This document shows, one piece after another, positions 16,638 through 25,027 of a DNA stretch of 64,000 nt; positions within the stretch are counted from its first letter, which is position 1; each line of letters starts with the position of its first letter. The position numbers and the translations under genes were made by a program. The notes beneath the pieces were generated by a model that was given only the letters and a program-made list of their open reading frames with translations, was not told where the DNA came from and made no database searches. Origin of the DNA: DATDAH01 sp963792205. Its GTDB lineage: Bacteria; Actinomycetota; Acidimicrobiia; Acidimicrobiales; DATDAH01. Where the stretch lies: NCBI GenBank assembly GCA_963792205.1, contig CAWBVI010000003.1, forward strand, positions 124,001 to 188,000. Direction: 5' to 3'.

Positions 16638-17498
16638 ATGCGGGTGCGGACGGCTGCGGCGCTGGTGGCGGTGCTGGTGCTGGCGGGGTGCGGGGGCGAC
16701 GACGGTGGCGGCGACGAGACCGCCGACCCGACGACGCCCACCGAGGATCCCGCCGCCGAGGACACGACCACCACCACGGCGGCACCGGAGCCGCTGCGCA
16801 TCCTCGTCTCCAACGACGACGGCTACACCGGTGAGGGGCTCGACGCCCTGGTCGAAGGCCTGCTCACGCTCGAGGACGTCGAGGTCACCGTGTTCGCCCC
16901 GCTCGACGACCGCACCGGCACGAGTGACAACTCCACGCCGGGCTCCGACGCCACCTCCGAGGTCACCACGCTCTCCGGCTACCCCGCCACGGCGGTGGAC
17001 GCGTTCCCGGCCGACAGCGTGGAGGAGGGGCTGGCCGCGATGGCCGAGCCACCCCACGTCGTGATCAGCGGGATCAACGAAGGCCAGAACATCGGTCCGC
17101 TCACCGAGCTCTCGGGCACCGTGGGTGCGGCCCGGACCGGGGCCCGCAACGGCATTCCTGCGCTGGCCGTGAGCCAGGGCGCCTTCCTGACCGGCGGCGG
17201 CCCGCCGCCCGACTACCCCGCCTCGGTCGAGCTGGCGCTCGAGTGGGTCGAAGAGCACCGCGGCGAGTTGGTGGCGGCCGAACCGGTCGACGGCATCGCC
17301 GAGGTCACCAACCTCAACGTCCCCACCTGCGAATCGGGCGAGCTCAAGGAGCTGGTCGAGGTCCCGGTGGCGACGGAGGCGGACGCGCAGGGGCTGGACT
17401 ACTTCGCGGTCGACTGCGAGACCGAGGTCACCGACCTCCCGAACGACGTCGTCGCGTTCATCGCCGGACACCCGGTCCAGAGCGAGCTCACGGCCTGA
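16638..17498 (+). CDS. Lipoprotein with a SurE-type nucleotidase domain
   Basis: 286 residues. MRVRTAAALVAVLVLAGCGG is a lipoprotein signal (Cys18), followed by a low-complexity Asp/Thr linker to about residue 50 and then a SurE domain: LRILVSNDDGYTGEGL (metal-binding Asp pair), VISGINEGQNIG and LSGTVGAARTGARNGIPALAVS. SurE is normally a cytosolic survival 5'/3'-nucleotidase, so an exported, membrane-anchored form is unusual and would act on extracellular nucleotides or phosphomonoesters. The ATG at 16638 has GGGGGAG 7 bases upstream. The crotonase gene follows after 4 bp. Confidence 0.85.
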   Translation: MRVRTAAALVAVLVLAGCGGDDGGGDETADPTTPTEDPAAEDTTTTTAAPEPLRILVSNDDGYTGEGLDALVEGLLTLEDVEVTVFAPLDDRTGTSDNSTPGSDATSEVTTLSGYPATAVDAFPADSVEEGLAAMAEPPHVVISGINEGQNIGPLTELSGTVGAARTGARNGIPALAVSQGAFLTGGGPPPDYPASVELALEWVEEHRGELVAAEPVDGIAEVTNLNVPTCESGELKELVEVPVATEADAQGLDYFAVDCETEVTDLPNDVVAFIAGHPVQSELTA

Positions 17499-17502
17499 CG
17501 CC

Positions 17503-18213
17503 ATGGCCACCGACACCCCCGCGTACGAGCTCGACGGTGAGGTCGCGGTCGTCCGCCTCGACGACGGCAAGGCCAACGCCCTCGGACCGGCGACCATCGA
17601 GGCCCTCGACGCCGCCTTGACCCGGGCCGAGGACGAGGCCGGCGCCCTCCTGCTGATCGGGCGGGAGGGACGGTTCTCGGCCGGCTTCGACCTGTCGGTC
17701 ATGACCTCGGGCGTCGATGCCATGCAGGGGTTGGTGCGGAGCGGGGCCGAGCTCCTCATGCGCCTCTACGGCAGCCCTCTGCCGACCGTGGCCGCATGCA
17801 CGGGCCACGCCCTGGCCATGGGTGGCCTGCTCCTGCTCGCCAGCGACACCCGCATCGGGGCCGACGGTCCCTTCAAGATCGGCCTCAACGAGGTGGCCAT
17901 CGGCATGGGCCTTCCGGTCTTCGCCGTCGAGCTGGCCCGGGAGCGCCTCTCCCCCCGCCACTTCACCGAGGCGACGATCCAGGGGCGCGTCTACGACCCC
18001 GCGGGCGCCGCCGACGCCGGCTACCTCGACCGCGTGGTGCCCGCGGACCAGCTCGCGACGCTCGCCCGGGACGAGGCGGGCCGTCTGGCCGGGCTCCGCC
18101 GCGGGGCCGTCGGCCACACCAAGGTGCGGGCCCGCCGAGCCGTCATCGACCACGTCATGGCCACGCTCGACGACGACATCGCGGCGACGGGCATGCCCGA
18201 GGCGCCGGGCTGA
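17503..18213 (+). CDS. Enoyl-CoA hydratase/isomerase family protein (crotonase)
   Basis: 236 residues. Crotonase core: GKANALGPATIEALDAAL, oxyanion-hole segment GRFSAGFDLSVM and CTGHALAMGGLLLLASDTRIG, then FKIGLNEVAIGMGLP carrying a Glu near the catalytic position. Acts on acyl-CoA in the cytosol; hydratase, isomerase or hydrolase cannot be separated by eye. Starts 4 bp after the SurE lipoprotein gene, a pairing with no obvious metabolic logic. Confidence 0.88.
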   Translation: MATDTPAYELDGEVAVVRLDDGKANALGPATIEALDAALTRAEDEAGALLLIGREGRFSAGFDLSVMTSGVDAMQGLVRSGAELLMRLYGSPLPTVAACTGHALAMGGLLLLASDTRIGADGPFKIGLNEVAIGMGLPVFAVELARERLSPRHFTEATIQGRVYDPAGAADAGYLDRVVPADQLATLARDEAGRLAGLRRGAVGHTKVRARRAVIDHVMATLDDDIAATGMPEAPG

Positions 18214-18255
18214 AAATCCGTGCCGCCGGCGGTCTCCGGCGGGCAAACTCCTTCC

Positions 18256-18807
18256 ATGGTCCACCCCACGACCGACGAGCTCGACGCCGGGCTCGACGAG
18301 ATCCGGCACTCCCCAGACGACGACGGAACGGTGGCCCTCATCGTCCGGCGTCCGGAAGTCGGCGATCGTGAGGAGGTCGACGAGGCCACGCTCGATCCGG
18401 CCGATGGCCTGGTCGGCGACAACTGGCGGGCTCGAGGCAGCCGCCACACCGACGACGGCTCCGCCGAGGTCGACCGCCAGCTCACGCTCATGAACGACCG
18501 GGCGGCCCGGCTCTTCGCCGGCGACCCGGGGCGGCGGGCCCTGGCCGGCGATCAGCTCTTCGTCGACCTCGACCTCGGCGGCGGGAACCTCCCCGCGGGC
18601 ACTCGCCTCGCCCTCGGCTCGGCCGTGATCGAGGTCAGCCCCTTGCCGCACACCGGGTGCGCCAAGTTCATCGAGCGCTTCGGTCGGGACTCGGGCCGCT
18701 TCGTCAACACCGGTCCCGGTCGGGAGCTGAACCTGCGGGGGATCAACGCCATCGTGGTGGAGGGTGGCCGCGTACGGGTCGGGGACCGGATCAGCAAGCT
18801 GGGTTGA
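18256..18807 (+). CDS. MOSC domain protein
   Basis: 183 residues matching stand-alone MOSC proteins (YiiM/MOCS C-terminal superfamily): LDPADGLVGDNWRARGS, VDRQLTLMNDRAARLFAG, LAGDQLFVDLDLGGGNLPAG and the conserved cysteine segment PLPHTGCAKFIERFG, ending NLRGINAIVVEGGRVRVGD. MOSC domains bind or transfer sulfur for molybdenum cofactor chemistry, or act on N-hydroxylated substrates. Its end overlaps that of the convergent DUF4015-type gene by 17 bp. Confidence 0.85.
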   Translation: MVHPTTDELDAGLDEIRHSPDDDGTVALIVRRPEVGDREEVDEATLDPADGLVGDNWRARGSRHTDDGSAEVDRQLTLMNDRAARLFAGDPGRRALAGDQLFVDLDLGGGNLPAGTRLALGSAVIEVSPLPHTGCAKFIERFGRDSGRFVNTGPGRELNLRGINAIVVEGGRVRVGDRISKLG

Positions 18808-20581
18808 GATCGGCCGTGTAGGTCGCCTCGGGGTCGTGCAACACCCAGGAGCACGCCCCCACCGACGCCGCACCGTCGATCTGGGCCTGGACCTGCGGGG
18901 CCCCGTAGGGCACATCGACCGAGTAGTCCTGCAACCAGGGCACGAGCGGGGTGGGGCGATCGCCGAGCTGGTCCTCGGCCTCGGTGAGGGCCCCGGCCAC
19001 GGCCTCGCCCGGCGCGGCCTGCGGATCAGGGAGGTTGAAGTACCCCGAGGAGTACGACTCCGGGTACACCTCCGGCGCCAGGTAGTCGACCACCACGGCC
19101 ATGGCGCCCAGGTCCTGGTCGTAGAAGCCGGGATCGCGCACCGAGATGCCGGTCACCGCCGCGCCCAGGTAGGCCCCTTCGGCCCGCACCCGCTGCTGGG
19201 CGTCGGCGAGGAAGCCCGTGAGCGTCTCCACGACCGTGCCCTCCATCCCCGCCGCGTGCAGGAAGGTCGGGTCGCCGTCGGGCCGACGGACGTCGTCCAG
19301 CACCACGTCGTCGACGCCGAGCCGCGTCACCTCCTCGGCGAGGGCGAGGTTGTAGTCCTGGACCTCGGGTGAGGCGAAGTTGGTGAAGCCGCCGCTGATC
19401 GGCTCGGCGTTGGTCGCCTCGGGACACCCTTCACCGTCGCCATACACGGGCCACGGGTCGTTCGCGGTGTCCTGCAGGACCCAGTCCGTCTGCCCGTTGG
19501 CCCAGGCCCAGCGGGCGAGGAGCGGGTCCCGGAACGTGACCAGCCGGGCCATCACCCGGCCGCCTCGCTCATGGACCTCGTCGGCCGCGGCCTCGAGGTC
19601 GAAGCGCTCGTCGACCGCTCCCACCTCGGCGGCCAGCTCGACCTCGCTGCCGTAGGTCACCACGCCACACTCGTCCTTCACGTCGAGCACGATCGTGTCC
19701 ACCGTGCCGTCGTCGAGGAGCGCGAGCGCCCCGTCGCGCAACCCGTCGTCGGCCCAGTCGTCGGCCGAGAGGTGCACGCCGCGCGTGCTCGGCGGCGCCA
19801 CGATGATCGGCACGGAGGCGGTGCTGACGTTGCCGGCGACGTCGGTGGCTACGAGCTCGACGCTGCCCGCGGGCGGGTTGTCGAAGCTGATCTCGAAGGT
19901 CCCGTCCTCCGTGACGGCGACGGGCTCACCGTCGGCCGTGAGCTCGACCCGCTCGTCGACGGTGCCCGTGAGGGTGACCTCGTCGCCGATGCCCACGCCG
20001 TCGGGCCCGGGGGCACTGATCACGGGCGGCGTGTCGTCGACGCCGAAGATCATCGAGAACTCCTCGGTCCCGAAGACCGTCTTGGGCACCTCGAGGGCGA
20101 GCTCGTAGGTGCCCTCGGGGAGCCCGTCGGCAGGCGGGGTCCAGATGAAGCCCGTGTCCGTCCGCTCGACCTCGTCGGTGACGTCCTCGCCGTCGAAGAG
20201 AACCGTGGCCGAGTCCAGCCGGCTGGTGGGGTCCACCCGCAGCTCGATCACCAGCCGGGAGACCCCGATCGTGCGCACCGCGCCGCCGTCCTGCATGCCG
20301 ACCGACGTGACCTCGACCCGGTTCGAGCGCAGCAGCCAGACGCCTCCGGCGACGAAGAGGGCGACGAACGCCGCGGCCAGGACGAGGTTGAACCGGTCGA
20401 TCTTCCAGCGAGGGCCCTGGAAGCGGAGGCCGCCCGACGCCCGCTTCCCGGGACGCGGACTGCCCGCCGTCGGCAGCGGCGGCTGCCAAGGCTTGCTCGC
20501 CGGTCCACCTCGGACCGAGCCGAGCCGGCCCCGCTTCTTGCCTCCGCCTGCGCCGGGGATGTCCCGCAGCGACGAACCCAT
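18791..20581 (-). CDS. Membrane-anchored DUF4015-type putative glycoside hydrolase
   Basis: 596 residues. A basic cytoplasmic N-terminus (GGGKKRGRLGSVRGG) is followed by one membrane segment (FNLVLAAAFVALFVAGGVWL), two Ig-like beta domains (RLVIELRVDPTSRLDSATV; PPVISAPGPDGVGIGDEVTL) and a C-terminal TIM-barrel-like domain starting RGVHLSADDW, with IVLDVKDECGVV, GRVMARLVTFRDP, VDDVVLDDVRRP and YLAPEVYPESY. DUF4015 proteins are predicted extracellular glycosidases; activity is unproven. The ATG at 20581 was chosen; an in-frame GTG 33 bp upstream is possible. Likely acts on cell-envelope polysaccharide (inference). Confidence 0.8.
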   Translation of the reverse strand: MGSSLRDIPGAGGGKKRGRLGSVRGGPASKPWQPPLPTAGSPRPGKRASGGLRFQGPRWKIDRFNLVLAAAFVALFVAGGVWLLRSNRVEVTSVGMQDGGAVRTIGVSRLVIELRVDPTSRLDSATVLFDGEDVTDEVERTDTGFIWTPPADGLPEGTYELALEVPKTVFGTEEFSMIFGVDDTPPVISAPGPDGVGIGDEVTLTGTVDERVELTADGEPVAVTEDGTFEISFDNPPAGSVELVATDVAGNVSTASVPIIVAPPSTRGVHLSADDWADDGLRDGALALLDDGTVDTIVLDVKDECGVVTYGSEVELAAEVGAVDERFDLEAAADEVHERGGRVMARLVTFRDPLLARWAWANGQTDWVLQDTANDPWPVYGDGEGCPEATNAEPISGGFTNFASPEVQDYNLALAEEVTRLGVDDVVLDDVRRPDGDPTFLHAAGMEGTVVETLTGFLADAQQRVRAEGAYLGAAVTGISVRDPGFYDQDLGAMAVVVDYLAPEVYPESYSSGYFNLPDPQAAPGEAVAGALTEAEDQLGDRPTPLVPWLQDYSVDVPYGAPQVQAQIDGAASVGACSWVLHDPEATYTADLNPAC

Positions 20582-20635
20582 GGTCGGCTGGTTTGTAGCA
20601 GCAGGGCCGCCCACTCCCGCCCGCGCGGGTCGCCT

Positions 20636-21262
20636 TCAGGCGGGGATGGCCGCCCCGCCTGCGGGCAACAAGGCCTCGAGCTCGGCGACGATCCGGTGCA
20701 GCTGGTCGACGTTGGCGCTCCCCGGGTAGCGCTCGGCCAAGAGGTCGGCGCAGGCCCGGTAGTACCAGACCATGTCGTCGGGTGAGGCCCGGAACCGCTC
20801 CCAGCCCCGAAGACCCTCGTGGCGCAGCTGCACCAGCGCCGACCGGGCGTTGTGGAGCTTGTCGGCCGCCGCCACTCGGAGCACGCCCTCGGGTACGTCG
20901 GGACCGGCGAGCTGGGCCAGCAGCGCCCGCTTGCGCTCCACCCAGGGAGCCTTCGGCTGGTCGACGGCCGTACACGAGTCCGACAGCAGGTTCACGGCCT
21001 CGGCCACCTCGTCGCCGAAGCGGCGCCGGACCTCCGCGAGCGTGGCCACCCCACCTTGGTCCTCGACCGCGTCGTGGCAGAGGGCCACGACGGCGTCGAG
21101 CTCGGTCCCGCCGTCCTCGAGGGTGAGGGCGGCGACGGCCAGGAGGTGGCTGATGTAGGGGACGTTGCCGTCACCCTTCCGCGGCTGGTCGGCGTGCAGC
21201 GCGCTCGTCCATGAGACCGCTTCCACAAAACAGGGGCCGAGCTGGGTCGCGGGGGCCGTCAC
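20636..21262 (-). CDS. HD domain phosphohydrolase (SpoT/MESH1-like)
   Basis: 208 residues. The HD pattern is visible as KGDGNVPYISHLLAVAALTL, then ALCHDAVEDQGG, and later VAAADKLHNARSALVQLRH. This layout resembles the metal-dependent hydrolase half of RelA/SpoT and small (p)ppGpp hydrolases, but no synthetase domain is present and substrate is unproven. Starts at a GTG (21262) with GAAAGG 8 bases upstream. Preceded divergently by the AI-2E-type permease gene. Confidence 0.75.
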   Translation of the reverse strand: MTAPATQLGPCFVEAVSWTSALHADQPRKGDGNVPYISHLLAVAALTLEDGGTELDAVVALCHDAVEDQGGVATLAEVRRRFGDEVAEAVNLLSDSCTAVDQPKAPWVERKRALLAQLAGPDVPEGVLRVAAADKLHNARSALVQLRHEGLRGWERFRASPDDMVWYYRACADLLAERYPGSANVDQLHRIVAELEALLPAGGAAIPA

Positions 21263-21315
21263 CGGTGCCCTTTCTATCGCCGGACCGCCTCCCCGAGCCA
21301 GCGAGCCGGCGGCAC

Positions 21316-21321
21316 TACCGT
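21316..21321 (+). promoter_or_regulatory. Leaderless -10 element (TACCGT) for the AI-2E family permease gene
   Basis: TACCGT ends 6 nt before the ATG at 21328. Confidence 0.5.
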
Positions 21322-21327
21322 CGCACC

Positions 21328-22527
21328 ATGGCCGACTCGTCGCCCAGCGTGCGCGGCGACGAGATGCCCCCGTGGTTGCTGCGCGCCATCTTCTGGTTCT
21401 TCGGCACGGCGGTCGCGCTCCTCGTGGCCTGGTGGCTGGTCCTGCGCCTGCGGGGCCTGCTCGTCATGCTGCTCGTGGCCCTGTTCATCTCCTTCGCCCT
21501 CGAACCCGCGGTCAACTGGCTGGCCGAACGGGGCTGGCGGCGGGGCGCGGCGACCCTGCTCGTCATGGCCGTGCTGCTGGTCGCGATCGGCATCTTCGTG
21601 TGGGCGATGGGCTCGGTCCTCGTGAACCAGATCACCGACTTCGTCGACGAAGCGCCCCGTTACATCGAGGACGCCGAGGACTGGGTCAACGACACCTTCG
21701 ACGCCGAGGTCGAGACCGACGACCTGATCGAGGAGTTCCAGGAGGGCGGCACGGCCCAGGAGTTCGCGGCCAACCTCGGGCTCAACATCGTCAGCGCGGG
21801 CGCCACCGTCCTCGCCGTCCTCTTCCAGGTCCTCACCATCGCCCTGTTCACCTTCTACCTCGTGGCCGACGGCCCGCGATTGCGACGGGCCATCCTCTCG
21901 GTGCTGCCCCGGGACCGCCAGGTCGAGGTCCTCCGGGTGTGGGAGATCGCCATCGAGAAGACCGGTGGCTACATCTACAGCCGCGGCGTGCTCGCCTTCT
22001 TCTCGACCATCGTCCACTGGATCGCTTTCGCCATCATCGGCATCCCGTTCCCGCTGCCGCTCGCCCTCTGGGTCGGGCTGATGAGCCAGTTCATCCCCAC
22101 GATCGGGACCTACATCGCCGGCGCCCTCCCGCTGCTCATCGCGGTCATCGAGGAGCCGATCGACGCCCTCTGGGTGCTGATCGTGATCGTCGTCTACCAG
22201 CAGGTCGAGAACTACCTGCTGGCCCCGCCGATCCAGGCCGAGACCATGGACATCCACCCGGCGGTGGCCTTCGGCGGGGTGATCGCGGGCGCCAGCATCC
22301 TCGGGCCGATCGGCGCGCTCCTGGCGCTGCCCGCGGCCGCGACCTTGCAGGCGTTCGTCTCGACCTACGTCCAGCGCCACGAGGTGGTGGAGACCCCGCT
22401 GACCCGGCGCCAGAAGGCCCGCGTCGACTTCCTGCGCCCGCTGCGCTACCTCCGTCGCAGTCGCCCGGAGGGGGTGGAAGTAGGCGACGACGCTGCAGAC
22501 ACATCGGTTGACAGTGAAAAGACATGA
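21328..22527 (+). CDS. AI-2E family transporter
   Basis: 399 residues, polytopic membrane protein. Hydrophobic segments cover AIFWFFGTAVALLVAWWLVL, LLVMLLVALFISFALEPAV, AATLLVMAVLLVAIGIFVWA, a soluble loop (about 105-165), then the C-terminal helices, including the family-typical VGLMSQFIPTIGTYIAGALP and VVYQQVENYLLAPPI. Family members move various small molecules or ions; the autoinducer name is historical. A cytoplasmic basic tail ends in VDSEKT. The promoter of the next gene sits inside its last codons. Confidence 0.9.
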   Translation: MADSSPSVRGDEMPPWLLRAIFWFFGTAVALLVAWWLVLRLRGLLVMLLVALFISFALEPAVNWLAERGWRRGAATLLVMAVLLVAIGIFVWAMGSVLVNQITDFVDEAPRYIEDAEDWVNDTFDAEVETDDLIEEFQEGGTAQEFAANLGLNIVSAGATVLAVLFQVLTIALFTFYLVADGPRLRRAILSVLPRDRQVEVLRVWEIAIEKTGGYIYSRGVLAFFSTIVHWIAFAIIGIPFPLPLALWVGLMSQFIPTIGTYIAGALPLLIAVIEEPIDALWVLIVIVVYQQVENYLLAPPIQAETMDIHPAVAFGGVIAGASILGPIGALLALPAAATLQAFVSTYVQRHEVVETPLTRRQKARVDFLRPLRYLRRSRPEGVEVGDDAADTSVDSEKT

Positions 22528-22535
22528 AATAGACT
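22508..22535 (+). promoter_or_regulatory. Strong sigma-70-like promoter with flanking inverted repeat
   Basis: TTGACA (22508-22513), a 16-nt spacer, and TAGACT (22530-22535) ending 6 nt before the GTG at 22542. The -35 lies within the last codons of the AI-2E family gene. GACAGT (22510-22515) and ACTGTC (22533-22538) form an inverted repeat that brackets the promoter, a possible operator. Confidence 0.6.
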
Positions 22536-22541
22536 GTCTGT

Positions 22542-23324
22542 GTGACCCAGGCGCGACGAGCCGGCCTCGCCCTCCTCCTGCTGGGCGTTGTCGTGGTCGG
22601 ATGCCCACGGCCGTCGGGCGCGGCCCAGGTCGTGGGGGGCGTGGATCCGTCGGGCGTCACGATCACCATCGTCCGCTGGCAGGGCGCCGATTGGATCCAT
22701 GCCACTGCGGCCGGCGGGGGCGACGACTCGAGCGGTTGTGACTGGGCGATCGTGCCCGCGCCGCTCGGCGCGATGCCCCCGGTGGACATCGGCCCGTGGC
22801 GGCCCGACTCGTACCTCGGATTGCTGACCTGCGACGGCGTCGGCGTCGAGGTCATGTGGGTCGGGCCCCACAACACCGTCGACCTGGCCGCTGAGGCCCG
22901 CCGCCTGGTCCAGGAGTACGTGGCCCGGATCCCGGTGCCGGACCTGGTCGTGCACGCCAATCCCGACCCCGGCCTGGTCGGCTACGAGACCTGGCTCTGG
23001 GCGACCGGGCATGACGGCCGAGCGATCGTCGACCGCATCGATGCGCTCGGCTTCACGGTCGACGTGCGCATCGAGCCCACACCGGTCGTCTGGGAGTTCG
23101 GTGACGGGGCGGCGGTGCGGGGCGATCACGGACGGCCCTACCCCGAGCGCTCGTCGATCCGCCACGGTTACACGCGCCACGGGGAGGTGCGCCTCCGGGC
23201 GTCGCTCGACCTGGTCCCCCGCTACCGGATCGACAGGACGGAGTGGATCGGCCTCGACGCCATCGGCGTCGCTGACGCCCTCGCCTACCGGATCCGGGAG
23301 GCCCAGGCGGTCATCACCGGCTGA
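22542..23324 (+). CDS. Secreted lipoprotein, function unknown
   Basis: 260 residues from a GTG start. Signal RAGLALLLLGVVVVGC carries a lipobox-like VVGC. The mature protein has a beta-rich middle (DPSGVTITIVRWQGADWIHAT) and a PKD-like motif VVWEFGDGAAVR near residue 185, with GVADALAYRIREAQAVIT at the end. Similar PKD-containing proteins occur beside pilus or surface genes in Acidimicrobiia, to my knowledge without assigned function. Driven by the unusually good promoter at 22508-22535. Ends 11 bp inside the convergent small membrane protein gene. Confidence 0.72.
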   Translation: MTQARRAGLALLLLGVVVVGCPRPSGAAQVVGGVDPSGVTITIVRWQGADWIHATAAGGGDDSSGCDWAIVPAPLGAMPPVDIGPWRPDSYLGLLTCDGVGVEVMWVGPHNTVDLAAEARRLVQEYVARIPVPDLVVHANPDPGLVGYETWLWATGHDGRAIVDRIDALGFTVDVRIEPTPVVWEFGDGAAVRGDHGRPYPERSSIRHGYTRHGEVRLRASLDLVPRYRIDRTEWIGLDAIGVADALAYRIREAQAVITG

Positions 23325-23490
23325 GCAGGCTCACCACGCTCGCGCCGGCGACACAGCCGAGCGACGCCAGCACCACCTCGAGGCGGGCGCCGGCGGTGGC
23401 CGCGTAGAGCAGCAGGCCGAGCCCGGTGACCATGAGGGCGACGGCGGCGATCGAGGCGACCCGGTGTCGGCCAGCCTGCGTGACGTCCAT
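23314..23490 (-). CDS. Small two-helix membrane protein
   Basis: 58 residues starting MDVTQAGRHRVASIA, with two hydrophobic stretches (IAAVALMVTGLGLLLYAATA and EVVLASLGCVAGASVVSLL) joined by a short loop. No family recognised. Supported by a leaderless -10 (TAATCT, 23503-23498) 7 nt before the ATG and by position downstream of, and codirectional with, the Rpf-like gene's neighbourhood. Confidence 0.55.
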   Translation of the reverse strand: MDVTQAGRHRVASIAAVALMVTGLGLLLYAATAGARLEVVLASLGCVAGASVVSLLSR

Positions 23491-23497
23491 TACGAAA

Positions 23498-23503
23498 AGA
23501 TTA
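23498..23503 (-). promoter_or_regulatory. Leaderless -10 element (TAATCT) for the small membrane protein gene
   Basis: Minus-strand TAATCT ends 7 nt before the ATG at 23490, in a locally AT-rich patch. Confidence 0.45.
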
Positions 23504-23538
23504 CAAGAAGCTGCGTTCTCGCTTCCAGAGGTCATGCG

Positions 23539-24423
23539 TCACAGGTGCCGGCCGCACTCCGGCCAGGGCTGGGCGCCGCGAGCCTGGAACAGCGCTTTGG
23601 CCCTGAGGTCCTGCTCCCAGTAGGGCGCCGCCGACGGGAGTCCGATGCCGCCCATCGACCGCCAGGTCTGGAGGTCGAACTGGTAGGCGCCGTAGAAGCC
23701 GTTCCGACTGTTGGTGGTGTACACCCCGCCCGACTCACAGAAGCGGAGCCGCTCCCAGGCCCCTTCGCCCGGATCGGAATGACCCGACGCGTTCTGCGAG
23801 GCCGCCGCCTGGGCCGCACTCAGCTCGACCTCGGCCCGCTCGATCTGCGCCGAGGCGAGGGCGATGTCGTGATCCGCCTGCTCGATCGTCGCCTGGAAGT
23901 CGTCGATCTGCTCCACCAGCTCGACGATCATGGCGTCGGCCTGGCTGCGCAGCTCCTCGTACTCCTGGATGGCGTCGGCGGTGTCGACCACGTTCCCGGT
24001 CAGCAGCTCGGTGCGGAAGAGGTGGTCCCCGATGTCGCTGGCATCCATGAGCACGTCCAGCTCCCGGGCGCCGGCCCCACCCGTATAGGCCTCGACGGTG
24101 ACCACGCGCACCCGCCGCCGGGCGATCTCGAGCTCATGGGCCAGCGCCACCTGCTCGAGGTCGAGGGCGGAGATCTCCCGCCGCGTCTCGGCCAGGTCCA
24201 TCTGGGCCTGGCCCTTGCGGACGACGGCGTCGGACCGCTCGTCCTGCGCGGTCGCCAGCACGGCCTGGGCGCCGTCGACCGACGGCGGGCCCGGATGGAC
24301 CATCTGCTCCGCGCCGGCGGCGGCCACCAGCGCGACGGGCGCGGCCACGAGCGCGGCGACGAGGACGAGGAGCGGCCGACGGCGCCGGGGCGCGACGGCG
24401 TCAGAGAAATGTTGCGATGCCAT
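23539..24423 (-). CDS. Secreted coiled-coil protein with Rpf/transglycosylase-like C-terminal domain
   Basis: 294 residues. Signal/anchor RPLLVLVAALVAAPVALVAA, a long coiled coil from about 55 to 215 (ERSDAVVRKGQAQMDLAETR and AQIERAEVELSAAQAAA), then a resuscitation-promoting-factor-type lysozyme fold: AWERLRFCESGGVYTTNSRN with the catalytic Glu in CESGG, FYGAYQFDLQTWRSMGG and AKALFQARGAQPWPEC. Predicted peptidoglycan cleaving enzyme at the cell surface, active in growth or revival from dormancy. The coiled coil resembles the NlpC/RipA-type regulatory arm. The promoter (TACGCT) leaves only a short leader. Confidence 0.85.
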   Translation of the reverse strand: MASQHFSDAVAPRRRRPLLVLVAALVAAPVALVAAAGAEQMVHPGPPSVDGAQAVLATAQDERSDAVVRKGQAQMDLAETRREISALDLEQVALAHELEIARRRVRVVTVEAYTGGAGARELDVLMDASDIGDHLFRTELLTGNVVDTADAIQEYEELRSQADAMIVELVEQIDDFQATIEQADHDIALASAQIERAEVELSAAQAAASQNASGHSDPGEGAWERLRFCESGGVYTTNSRNGFYGAYQFDLQTWRSMGGIGLPSAAPYWEQDLRAKALFQARGAQPWPECGRHL

Positions 24424-24530
24424 TACGAGATCGCGCAGCGTAGTGCACCCCCGTTCGGGGCAAGGGATCCGACCGCCCGGGCTACGCTCGCCCAACCCGG
24501 GGATCCGGATCCGCGGCCCTGGAGGGGGAC

Positions 24531-24957
24531 ATGGCCCAACGTGACGAGTACCTCGACCGGCTGGCCGGCGTACCGATCTTCGCCGACCTCGACCGCAACG
24601 AGCTCGAGGCAGTGGCCGCGCTCGGGACCGACATCGAGATCGAGGAGGGCCGAACGTTGGCCCGCCAAGGCGAGAGCGCGTCCGAGGCGTTCCTGATCCT
24701 CAGTGGCACCGCGAGCTGTCGAGCGCGACGGCGAGGAGATCGCCACCTTCGGGCCGGGTGACTTCTTCGGCGAGATGGCCCTGCTCGTTCACGGCCACCG
24801 CACGGCGACCATCATCGCCACCTCCGCCATGTCGGTCCGGGCGTTCCACGTGAGCGAGTTCGACAACCTCCTCGACCAGCACCCCAAGGTGGCCGTGAAG
24901 ATCCTCCGCACCACCGCCCTGCGCCTCCTCCAAGCCGAGGACTCCCCACACCACTAG
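24531..24957 (+). CDS. Cyclic nucleotide-binding domain protein, frameshifted
   Basis: The first part (MAQRDEYLDRLAGVPIFADL, EGRTLARQGESASEAFLILS) and the second part (VERDGEEIATFGPGDFFGEM, ALLVHGHRTATIIATS) make one CRP/cNMP-binding domain of about 141 residues, but an extra base (probably the T near 24718 in GAGCTGTCGAG) puts them in different frames. FGEMALL and RTATIIA form the phosphate-binding cassette. No helix-turn-helix follows, so it is a stand-alone effector domain. Start has a strong GGAGGGGG. Followed by the GGDEF-EAL gene after 70 bp. Confidence 0.75.
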
Positions 24958-25027
24958 CGCTCATCTCAGGGGTAGTGGCAACCGATGGAGGGGGGACAGC
25001 GGAAGCACGCCGACGCAGGGCAGAAGG

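Noticed and set aside
24965..24995. GGGTAGTGGCAACCGATGG before the GGDEF-EAL gene resembles the 3' end of a c-di-GMP-I (GEMM) riboswitch
   Set aside because: The 5' half of the aptamer (the GCAAA-containing stems) is missing; that space is coding sequence of the cyclic-nucleotide-binding protein.
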